A stretch of DNA of 64,000 nucleotides from Takashimella koratensis (taxonomy: Eukaryota > Basidiomycota > Tremellomycetes > Trichosporonales > Tetragoniomycetaceae), in contig BCKT01000004.1 of NCBI GenBank assembly GCA_003116875.1, forward strand, positions 1,014,201-1,078,200, in the 5' to 3' direction. Shown here piece by piece: positions 54,663 through 64,000 of the stretch. Numbering within the stretch: the stretch's first letter is position 1; every line of letters starts with the position of its first letter. Made by a program: the position numbers and the translations under genes. The notes beneath the pieces are model-generated. The model saw only the letters and a list, made by a program, of their open reading frames with translations. It ran no database searches and was not told the origin of the DNA.

Positions 54663-57600
54663 ATGACCGGGCAAGACGGGACCGTGTCATCCGTTACCGA
54701 CAAGCTCAAGAAACTTCGCGTGGCTGTCGCTGGCCGGAAACGACATCCTCAGCCAACCGATCCCGTTGCTTCCGGATCCTATCCTGGTCGCCCGACCACG
54801 ACTGTTGACGGTGCCCGCCCTCCCTCCTCTTTCCCCCCAAATGGCCAGCCAAGTCGAGTACAACCTCCACCGCAGCCCGCGCATCCCAGTCGGCCTCATC
54901 CCGAGCACCTGCGCATCCCGCCGGCTGACCCTTATGCCGAGCTCCGTGCGTGGGACGGGCACGAGAACGGAGGGAGGTACGGTGCAGAAGCGCAAATGAG
55001 CGACGGAGAGCGAGAGCGGGTTGAGGAAGGGTACGAGTGGGAGCATGATACAGACGAAGGGAGCATGGCAGAGGGTTTGGTACCGCCATCTCTACCTGCC
55101 GAGAGCGGTAGAGGGGAGCGAAGGCTCCTAGGACTGTTGGCTGGAAGCTCATCTCGGATAACTCTGCCCAGCCCAACCGTCGCACCAGGATCCAAATCTA
55201 CACCGCAGGCGAGTATCTACACGGGTGCCGATATTACCCAATACTCGTCAGCTCGGAGCGCCGCTGATGTTTTGCAGCTCCCGACTCGCCCCAGCCTCAC
55301 CCCGGAAGACTCGTACCAGCTTCTCCTAGACTACCAAACTTACACCACTAGCACCTCTGCCAATGCTGCGTCCAGCCCCAACATCGGGGCTCGGACACCC
55401 AAGCGCGCATCATGGATTAGTGACCGATCACCTCGTCCCGACGCTGCGCAGTGGCACGAGATGATCGACGCCTCTGTGATTGAAAGCCTAGATCGGAAAG
55501 AGGTCAAGCGGCAGGGATTGTGGTGGGAGGTGATTGGGGGTGAGAAGGGGTACGTGGAGGACTTGAAGATATTCGAGGAGGTAAGCCAAGCTCTGCCTTT
55601 TGGTGGCCCTTGCGAGGTAGATGTGCGACCCGAGCTCATGTCACACCTCGCTACAGGCCTTCATTGGAGGGATTAAAGAACACCAGCCACCGTTGATACA
55701 GCCAGAAGAGAAGCTTCAAGCGTTCTTGATAGAGATATCGAGCACGATGCGGGAGATCGCAGCAGCTCATGAGCGGCTGGTCAGTCGTCTTCAAGAGCGA
55801 CAACGCAACGAATGGCCCTTTGTAAGTCTGAAAGGATTTTACTTTGTGACGACTGTGCATGCTGATGGGTTAGATGATCACTGCGACGGATCTCGTCCTT
55901 CACACGTTTCTCGAGGCGGGGGATCTGTACGAGACTGTGAGGAGACTGTTGCTTGTCCTGGTAGAGGAGACTGACGAGCGACACAGTACATCAAGAACTA
56001 CCCGTTCGCTGAGAGTCGCGTGAAACGGGAGATCCAGCGTAACCCGGCTTTCCGAAAGTTCCTCATTGACCGGGGCGCCAACGAAGCCACCCGCCGTCGT
56101 GATATTGTGCGTTCTACCTGATCTTTGTTGCCAGCTTGTGTCTGACCACACTGTAGACGATCTTCCTCTCCCGGCCTGTGACCCGTCTCCCTCGACTCCG
56201 ACTCCTGCTCGAGACGATCCTCAGTAACACGCCCGCCGATCACCCGGATACTGAAGAGATCCCGACGGCTATTCAGGTGCTCACGGGGATCATCAAATCA
56301 AGCCAACCTGGGATCGAGAGTGCCGAGTCCAAGATCAAGCTTTGGGATACAGCGGAGAAACTCTTGTTCCGGAAAGGCGAAGTCATCGAATTGGATGTCG
56401 CGGAACCCAAACGGGCGTTGGTGCATTCAGGGACGATGTATAGACGCGTAAAAAGTGACACCAATTGGCATGGCTGGTGAGTGTGATCCGAACAAGTTTG
56501 GGTGAAGGTGCTGATGGCTGCGACGAACAGGCAAGATTTACACGTGGTCCTTCTGGACAACTACTTGTTGTTGACGAGAGATATCAATGGAAAGCATGTC
56601 GTGGTATCCCGGGTAAGCTTACGCCACTTCAAGCAACCGAGTTCGGGGCTGACGGACCTAAGCCTATCCCCATCGACTTCTTGTCTATCGAGTCAGTGGA
56701 CGGAGCGCCCGAGCGCCGCGCCGACGATTTCTGGGAAAATAGACGGCGGTCAATTGGACACTCGGACCCAGCGGCACCCGCTGAACGGCTGATGTTCCCC
56801 CTCACGATCTCAGTGTCCTTTGGAGAAGCTAGGAAGTATTACACCCTGTGCACAGAGTGAGTAAGAAGAGGGAGGTGAGTAAGCGTTGCTGATTCTGTTC
56901 AGGTCGGCGGCAGCGAGAGCTGAATGGGAGGAGAAAATTAAGGGTGCACAAACGCTGCGGCACTATGATCTGGAAGGCAACAAGGTGAGCTCTGACCTTG
57001 ATACCCACCGACCGGGCATGGATGAAGAGGAGCACAAGCATACCGGAGCAGGCACTCACCGCGGGCTCAGCTCTTTGCGGTCCACCATATTGCTGGTCCG
57101 CCGAGTATCAGGAACCAGGTCACCGCAGCTGATACGGTGACATGGCTTGGGCGCGAGACTGTCGCCATGGCCACGGAGCGATCTGTCTGGATCGGATGGC
57201 GGCATGATACCCAGTGTCAGTCTGATTTAGCTTTCATATTTGCCCAAGGAGAGCTAACATCCGTGCCTCTTAGCCTTCCGCGAGCTCGTGAGGTTCACGA
57301 CAGCCCCGATCATCTCGATCGCACTCGTCACTCAGTTCGGCTGGGTCCTCGTTCTCAACGCAGGGACACTCTTCGTATTCCGGCTAGACGAGATGATGCC
57401 GACCTACGATACGAGTACATGGAGAGGGAAAGAGCCGACGAGGAGGAACATGATGAGTGAGCATGGGGACGTGATCGATTTTGTGCGCGTAGGAACGACC
57501 AAGGATCGGTTGCTGGTCGTCTACGGGAGTCGGAAACGGACGGGCAACTCGACTAAACTCACCATGATCGAGCCACTCCTCCCTGCTGCCCACACACCCT

Positions 57601-58295
57601 CAGACACACCCTATCGCCACTTTGCAACATGTACCGTTGCAGGGCGCGTCACCGACGTCTCGTTCCTGCGCCAAACCCTGTCCGTGATCACGGACAAACA
57701 CATTGTTATTGTCGAGCCTGGAAGCACTGAATCGCACGCGGTGCCAACGTTCACGATAGCCGTACCGTATACGAGCGCTGTAGCGAGGTTGATCAGTACC
57801 GCCAGGCCGGTCAATATGTTCCAAGTTGGGGAAGGAGAGTTTTTGATCGTTTATGATTGGGGAGGGTGTCATGTTGACAAGAGTGAGTATGAGCTCGATT
57901 AGGTGCTAGCGATGGATTTGCTGACAGCCTGTTTCTCCTTCTTGCCCCTACTCAATCTCGGGACTACGCCTGTCCCTCTAGATGGCGAGATCATCCGGCG
58001 TGGGGAATATATTAGATGGAACTTGTCCCCTCGATACGCGAGCTACCGCGCCCCGCACCTACTGTTGTTCGACGATGCGGGCCACGTCGAAGTGCGCGAC
58101 GTGACGACAGCTAAGATGTGTGAAGTGATCAAGGCGAACGACGAAAGGTGGGGTGCGATCAGGACGGTTGTCCCGAGTCATGGGGTCTTGGCGTTGGGCC
58201 GCGAGGGGCTGGGTGAGATCGTCGAGGTGAGTGAGCTATACCTTCTATGAGCCTCTCGAATGAGCTGACCCGGGAGTGCAGACTTTCGAGCTGTG
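54663..58295 (+). CDS. Rho guanine-nucleotide exchange factor (DH-PH-CNH)
   Basis: Activates Rho1-type GTPases in cell-wall integrity signalling. Twelve exons: 54663-55580, 55657-55821, 55874-55936, 55987-56106, 56157-56476, 56531-56612, 56663-56856, 56903-56984, 57071-57215, 57274-57882, 57982-58226, 58281-58295; 985 aa. Residues 1-270 are disordered. The DH domain starts at RQGLWWEVIGGEKGYVEDL and includes FLSRPVTRLPRLRLLLE. The PH domain starts near ALVHSGTMYRR with WQDLHVVLLDNYLLL. The C-terminal CNH domain contains FGWVLVLNAGTLFVFRLD, FLIVYDWGGCHVDKNGE, WNLSPRYASYRAPHLLLF and HVEVRDV. The plan matches yeast Rom2/Tus1 and fission yeast Rgf proteins, though no DEP domain is visible before DH. 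The last exon is only 15 nt (TFEL-stop). Confidence 0.9.
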
Positions 58296-59607
58296 ACAAG
58301 GAGCTGTGACTGGAACGAATAGAAGAGAGAGCCTGTGAGCTCAACTGTGCGAGATAGGTAATCAGTCATTGGGCTCATCAGGTTGGTAGTTATGCGGCAT
58401 AGGTTTCTTGGTTGTAACGAGTATCTTGGGCCAGGGATTGTCCATACACGAGTACACTACTTTGCGAAACGATGCATTAACGACGTGGTCATGAGAGCGA
58501 GCATGTGCAGGGGGTATGTGGTCAGACGATCAGTATGAGGTTGTACGACCATACCACAAGAGTCAGACGACCAACACAACGCCTTCGTGTAGTCAATGTG
58601 CGGCCCCGCCCCAATCGGCCAATTCTCACCAGGCAATTCCCAGCGAGTTGATAAGTCTGTTTTGATGTTTCTGCGCCCCACAGTATTATGATTGTTTTAG
58701 ACAGCCTGTACGGCCTAAGACCATTGAGTAAAGTCAGCATTCGAGACAACTTACCATATCTAATGTCTTCACTGTCCAAAACACAGAAATGGCTCGTCTG
58801 CTCTGGCTTTGAATTGATATTTTATCATGTCGGGGGGTTATTTTTGAACTCCGTGAAATAATGAAGGAAAGTACAGTATGTTATTTCGGGAGAGGGGATA
58901 TCGGGTGGACCTGATCTACCGCAGGCGTAGAACAAGGAGCAAGGATTCTGCTTTTACTGGAAAGCTTGCGTACATCAATCTGGGTAAGCCTGAAATGTAA
59001 GCAAGTTGCGAGGGACAATTGGGTGGTCAAGGCTTCGAATGGGTGCGGGGAAGTCGATTGGACCTACTGATAGGAGTAAATATGGTCTTGAGAGTGAGAG
59101 CGATAAGAGGCGCGTGACGTGTGATTTGAGGAGGAAAACTGATTATTGAGTACCGGAGGCTGAGTGGCGAGATGACGGCGAGATGAATGAGAGAATGCCA
59201 TTTGCCGTCGATGGGACAGCGAGGTCTTTCTGTGGAGCTCATTGACATCAGCCTCAGTTTGGTGGGCATATCCCGTCGGGTTGCACCGAATCTCCGCCCC
59301 CCGGTGTCAAGGTTTGGTTAATTGATGACGTCCCACCGGACGAACCAACGACGATCACGGCACCAGCTGATCGGTCCAGAAGACCCTAGTCCGTGCCCAA
59401 CCCAGACTGGTTAGCAGTAAACAAACCGTGCTAAAGATTCGGGATGGTGAAGACGTTGGTTTAAATTGGTGATGTCTTCGTTAGGTTTGATGGTGTGACC
59501 TAGAGAAAAGATAGGTTGGGAGAAAATAATTGGTACTACTGGTGATGAGTTTTGGGAAGAGGATGATTGCACGACACGGGTAGGGATCAACGAGTACGAC
59601 GTGATAG

Positions 59608-59613
59608 CACGTG
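59608..59613. promoter_or_regulatory. E-box CACGTG
   Basis: Palindromic CACGTG in the gene-poor region, 2.5 kb upstream of the PHO84-like start. In yeasts this is the Pho4/Cbf1 core; the distance makes a direct role doubtful. Confidence 0.3.
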
Positions 59614-61059
59614 TATCGGGTAGAAGGCAAAAGCTGTCGAAGCGTGAGAGCGATCGCGCAGGAACGGACTGGAGGAGGGAGTAAACGGGGAACACAGTGC
59701 CAAGAGACTGTGAAGCATGTTCGTACCGTGTGTCGAATCAGATGGAAAGGTGCATATGGATCCCGGGATGGAGAGTGGGTTGTATGGCTTGGCATAGTGG
59801 ATTGAAAGGCCGAGGCAGACGACAAAAGGAAGAGATTGTACGGCAAACCGAATGGGCGGATCAGGAACTAGGGGAACGCGTCACGGGTGCCGACAGGTCT
59901 GAATAGCAAGTCACCACGTTTGTCTATACATAATGCGCGTCTACTCGCGTAAGCATACTCCAAAGGTCTTGGCTATGGTAGTGAGCAGCGCACGTTGCTA
60001 AAACTATCATGGCCAAGACAAAGGCCGACCCATTGAGGAGGTGATCTGTGCGAGGGAATCTTTGGGTGCAGACGTCACAGAAACGCAAACGCAATGACAA
60101 AAGGAGGAGGAAGCGATCAGAGACAGGGATCGGTTGGAGACGGGTGGCGACAGACACGGCTGCGGCGGCCGTTGTTGTTCGGACGCAACGCACGTTTGTG
60201 GGAAGCTAGCCATTGTGGCAGTCTTGGCATCGACGCAGCTCAGACGCCGATACAACCATCGCGCGACGGATCTACTCGGACGCGAATTCTCGCTCCTCCA
60301 TGCATGTAGATCCCATCGCGAGCCTGAGCGTGCCGCTATCAAAAGACTCAAGGCAAGGTCCGAGATGCATTTGTCGGAAGAATGGGGAGACTGTGGGGCC
60401 GGGACTCGGACGTCTACGGGGTCTGACAATCTGGTACTATTTTTACACTCAACCCCCTTTGCACAACGAGAGGAAGCTGTGGGAGCGGTTTCTGGAAACT
60501 GGGGTAAGGCCATAGGAGAGTTTTTTTGGTCTTTTTGCAGCTGGGATTTTCCGTGGGAGATTTGGGATTTTCTCTCAGGTCTATGTTGACCCCTGGCTGT
60601 GGAGACTCTCTCGTAACCCTCTGCAAACTGGGTCGGATCTGCCGGGACTCGGCTGACGTTGTGCTGTCAAAGGTGGATGAAAACCTTCACGTCAGAGCTG
60701 CTTCCAAGACGCGATGGTGTACTAGTGGTACAAACGTAGATCACCAGTCATGTGTGGAACAGAACGAACGTGCGTCCATTCGGTTGTATATAGTCTTGGC
60801 TTTGGTGAGCGACTATCCTTTTTTAGGAAAGGTGGAACCAGCTGCTAGCGAGGATTGTCTTGGCTCGTACGACATCAAGATCCGTGGGTGGGGTGGTCGG
60901 ACGGATCAAGGAGGCGGGTGAGGGACCAGACTGAATGCCAAGCGTTTTTGGACCCCGAGAGGCATGCGTTCCTTGACCGCGTAGGCGGCTGCGGTCGTGC
61001 GACCTCGAGCTGCGAACCTCGCCGGGCGCCCGCTGATCCGAATATGGGGAGACGGGGGA

Positions 61060-61200
61060 GTTTGTTTCCGGAGGTGGCGGCGGCGGCGGAGGGGGATCTG
61101 GAGGTTGTTCTGTGAATCTGGTTGCCGTGAGGGGAGGCGGGGGGCAGGAAGGGGAGGGGGTGGAGGGGAAGAAGGGGCAGGGCAAGGGGGTGGTTGCGAG
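61060..61200 (+). repeat. G-rich tract with G-quadruplex potential
   Basis: Purine-rich stretch with many G runs on the + strand; 61131-61160 contains at least four runs of three or more G within 30 bases. It lies about 1 kb upstream of the phosphate transporter start. Confidence 0.6.
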
Positions 61201-61832
61201 GAAACCGGAGAAAAGAGGAAACATGGATCGGGGGAGGAGGCAGGGGGAGCGGTGTCGACGAGGGGATGATGGACAGAGACCGACCCACATTGACTGCATT
61301 CGGTGCCTGGTTGCTCTTGTGTGTGTGTCTGTCTCAGGGTCCAGACCAGGCCTTGAGGTTTTTAAACTACCGATGATAGGTACGAAAGGAAGAAACGTGC
61401 ATCACCGTCAGCCAATCACAGCGCTTCTTGTCATCCCCCTAATCGATAAATTCTTCAGTTGCCCCGGGAGGATCCCACGAAACAACCTGTCAGTTGGGTT
61501 ACCACGCCGCTCATCCACCCATTTCGTTCCATTCTGGTAGAAAAAAGAGAAATATTCTGGCCCTGTCAATTGCTTGGCGCGACTATCCGTTCTAGTCGCA
61601 GAACGGGTCTCGCCCGCCCGATGGACCCAGTGCGGTCTGGTCGGGGGTCCGTTGGCGGCGAGGAGATCGGTCTCTCCCCTGTGGCCTGCCTGTCTCGCCC
61701 ATCCCTATGCATCCTGCACGTCTAATGAACGTGCCCTGAGCTCAGGATGACTCAAAGCTCCAGCTCCAACAGCCCCTCTCACTGACCGAGAACGCGGCTG
61801 CCCCGCGTAAACACGCCTTGTCCCGCATCAGA

Positions 61833-61860
61833 TTTTTTTTTTTTTTTTTCTTTCTTTCTT
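61833..61860. repeat. Poly-T tract followed by TTTC units
   Basis: Seventeen T (61833-61849) then CTTT units, about 290 bp upstream of the phosphate transporter start. Homopolymers of this kind are common nucleosome-poor promoter elements in fungi. Confidence 0.7.
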
Positions 61861-62147
61861 CTTACCAGCCCGGTGTTAGTGCCTTTGGACTGTCACGCCC
61901 CACCGACCACTGCCATCCAAATCATATAAACACAGCCGATCCATCTTCATCCCCCCTCTCTTCATCGCTTTCTTCCTCTCTCTCGACCACCCCTCGCCTC
62001 CGACGTTCGACATCGCCCCGCACCTGTGCGCTTCGAGTCGACACTCCTTTACCGGTCCCGAGTTTACTTAAAACCCGCCCGGCAACTACCTCTCCTCCCC
62101 ACCTTCACTCAACCACCTTTTCGTCGCCACCCTATCACCACACCAAA

Positions 62148-64000
62148 ATGTCCTCCCAGATTGAGGCCGAGAAGGCCGTCTACCAGGGCTCTGGTGCTGC
62201 TACCTCTGCCGCTGAGCGCCGTCGCGCTGCCCTTGCTGAGATCGACGAGGCCAAGTTCTCGTGGTTCCACGCCAAGGCCTGTATCGTCGCTGGTGAGTAC
62301 TAGTCCCCAGTTCCGCGTGACATTTAATCCGCGTCGTCGCCGCCGGCACTTTCCCACGCTCCCTTTACGCGTCACATTACGCTAACACACCCTTCAGGTG
62401 TTGGTTTCTTCACCGACGCCTACGACATCTTCGGTATCTCCATCGCCGCCTCTATGATCGGTTACGTCTACCACCAGGGTGGTTCCAACACCTCCAACCA
62501 GGATCTCGGTATCAAGGTTGCCCACTCTATCGGTACTTTCTTCGTGAGTCGCACTCAACTCGTCACAATCCAGCGCTAACAATCGCACAGGGCCAGCTTC
62601 TCTTCGGTTACCTTGCCGACCACATTGGTCGCAAGCGCATGTACGGTGTCGAGCTCATGATCATCATTGTCGGTACTCTCGGCCAGACCGTTGCCGGCCA
62701 GGCCCCAGGTATCAACATCTACGGTGTCCTCATCATGTGGCGATTCATCATGGGAATGGGTATCGGCGTAAGTTTGATCGCTAGCGTCTAGACTAGCACT
62801 CGCTGACCTCTTCTTAAGGGTGACTACCCCCTCTCGGCCGTCATCACTTCCGAGTTCGCCGCCCGCCGCATTCGTGGTCGCATGATGACCGCCGTCTTCT
62901 CCTCGCAGGGTTGGGGCCAGCTCTCGTGTGCCATTGTCGGCATTATCGTCGTCTCGGCCTTCAAGAACTCGATCATCAACGACGACATCAATAACCTCCA
63001 GGCCGTTGACCAGTGCTGGCGTCTCGTTATCGGTATCGGCTGTGTCCCGGCCTGCATTGCCCTCTACTTCCGTCTCACCATCCCCGAGACTCCTCGTTAC
63101 ACCATGGACATTGAGCGTAACATCAAGCAGGCCTCGCAGGACGTCGACACCTACCTCACCACCGGTACCTACGTTGTTGACCCCATCCGCAACGCTGAGC
63201 GTGCCGAGCTCCCCAAGGCCACCTGGGCCGACTTCTGCCAGCACTTCGGCAAGTGGGAGAACGGCAAGGTCCTCTTCGGTGCCGCTTGGTCCTGGTTCGC
63301 CCTCGACATTGCTTTCTACGGTCTCGGTCTTAACTCCTCCATCATCCTCAAGGCTATCGGCTTCGGCTCTTACTCTGCCGGCACCAAGACCTTCAACATC
63401 TACCAGTCGCTCCGCAACACCTGCGTCGGTAACATTGTTCTCTCCCTGGGTGGTCTACTCCCCGGTTACTACGGTACCTTCCTCCTCATCGACACCTGGG
63501 GCCGCAAGCCTATCCAGCTTATGGGCTTCACCATGCTCACCATCCTCTTCGTCATCATGGCCGCCGCCTACCCGCAGCTCAACGAGAACCTTACCAACCA
63601 GAAGGTCTTCGTCTTCCTTTACTGCATCACCAACTTCTTCCAGAACTTCGGCCCCAACACCACCACCTTCGTCATCCCCGGTGAGGTCTTCCCCACTCGT
63701 TACCGTTCTACCGGCCACGGTATCTCGGCTGCTTCGGGCAAGCTCGGTGCCATTGTCGCTCAGGTTGGTTTCGCCAAGATGATCAACATTGGCGGTACCT
63801 CTGCTTTCCTCCGATGGATTCTCCTCATCTTCGCCGGCTTCATGGCCACCGGTATCGCTTCCACCCTCCTCCTTCCCGAGACCAAGGGCCTCACCCTCGA
63901 GGACCTCTCGGCCGAGGACCAGGAGCACTTTGTCCGCGACACTACCGTCGCTGGCGTTCCCGAGACTCACTACGAGTCGGGCGAGCAGGCCCACCAGGTC
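62148..64000 (+). CDS. PHO84: PHO84-type high-affinity inorganic phosphate transporter (3' end missing)
   Basis: Plasma-membrane proton:phosphate symporter of the major facilitator superfamily. Exons in the window: 62148-62292, 62398-62543, 62591-62767, 62819 to beyond 64000; 550 codons with no stop, so only about 10-40 residues can be missing against the usual ~570-590. Marks: KACIVAGVGFFTDAYDIFGI (TM1), GQLLFGYLADHIGRKRMYG, the signature GMGIGGDYPLSAVITSE, WRLVIGIGCVPA, IPETPRY, a central hydrophilic loop, then ALDIAFYGLGLN and NFGPNTTTFVIPGEVFPTRYR. Codon use is strongly biased to C-ending codons compared with the neighbours, as expected for a highly expressed gene. The 5' leader is pyrimidine-rich. 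Confidence 0.97.

Larger units (their letters stand above)
58296..62147. other. Gene-poor region of 3.85 kb upstream of the phosphate transporter
   Basis: The longest stretch of the window without a supported gene. All frames are short, without recognised motifs and with no consistent splicing. It includes an E-box CACGTG at 59608-59613 (+), a G-rich tract at about 61060-61200, and a poly-T run at 61833-61849. Part is probably the regulatory region and leader of the transporter gene; a non-coding RNA is possible but not visible. Confidence 0.5.

Noticed and set aside
59411..61299. Several 90-170-codon frames in the gene-poor region
   Set aside because: No recognised motif, conflicting overlapping frames on both strands, Pro/Ser- or Arg/Gly-rich composition, and no plausible spliced gene could be joined.
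1..64000. Transposons, integrated viral sequence, CRISPR arrays or mating-type genes
   Set aside because: No transposase, reverse transcriptase, capsid-like or homeodomain/pheromone gene, no long terminal or inverted repeats, and no regularly spaced direct repeats were seen on either strand.

Overview
The window is nuclear DNA of a basidiomycete fungus, most likely a Tremellomycete (the Cryptococcus/Trichosporon/Saitozyma group). The basis is dense short introns (about 150, mostly 45-110 nt, strong GTRAGT donors) in nearly every gene, a GC-rich compact layout, fungal-specific families (PPZ phosphatase, Zn2Cys6 regulators, SLS1, ACR3) and an FKBP12 that looks close to the Cryptococcus protein. 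The lineage is judged from memory, not from a search. I assembled 28 protein-coding genes by joining exons by eye; two run off the ends. No tRNA, rRNA, transposon or CRISPR was recognised.

Layout. 1-5.7 kb: 5' part of an acidic protein (-), a PPZ-type Ser/Thr phosphatase (+), then 2 kb of microsatellite-rich non-coding DNA. 5.7-11.2 kb: 2-oxoglutarate dehydrogenase E1 (-) and FKBP12 (-). 11.7-15.2 kb: a CmcJ/AsaB-like oxidoreductase (-) divergent from a Yap-type bZIP (+), then acylphosphatase (-). 15.4-24.9 kb, a catabolic-looking block: Nit2-like omega-amidase (-), an isocitrate-lyase homologue without the catalytic cysteine motif (+), HpcH/HpaI aldolase (-), an allantoate/pantothenate-type MFS carrier (+) and a Zn2Cys6 regulator (+). 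25-31.8 kb, a second such block: branched-chain aminotransferase (-), metallo-beta-lactamase-fold hydrolase (+), D-2-hydroxyacid dehydrogenase (-) and a divergent Zn2Cys6 regulator (+).

32.7-45 kb is mostly housekeeping with a mitochondrial flavour: a malonyl-CoA:ACP transacylase homologue lacking both catalytic residues (+), a fungal HNH-nuclease-domain protein (-), SLS1 (+), dynactin p27 (-), the TRAPP subunit Tca17/TRAPPC2L (+) and lipoate-protein ligase (-). 45-51 kb: a multi-BRCT protein of the Rad4/Dpb11/TopBP1 type (+) and an aryl-alcohol-dehydrogenase-type aldo-keto reductase (+). 51.2-54.1 kb: a head-to-head arsenic pair, a Cdc25/rhodanese-fold arsenate-reductase-like protein (-) and the ACR3 arsenite exporter (+), sharing a 253-bp promoter. 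54.7-58.3 kb: Rho GEF with DH-PH-CNH (+). A 3.85-kb gene-poor stretch then leads into a PHO84-type phosphate transporter (+), cut by the right edge.

The observations most worth following are the two enzyme homologues with lost active sites (isocitrate-lyase-like and malonyl-transacylase-like), the two regulator-linked catabolic blocks, the arsenic pair, and three GC-AG introns that are needed to keep reading frames. Coordinates of spliced genes run from start codon to stop codon; exon limits are in the evidence text.
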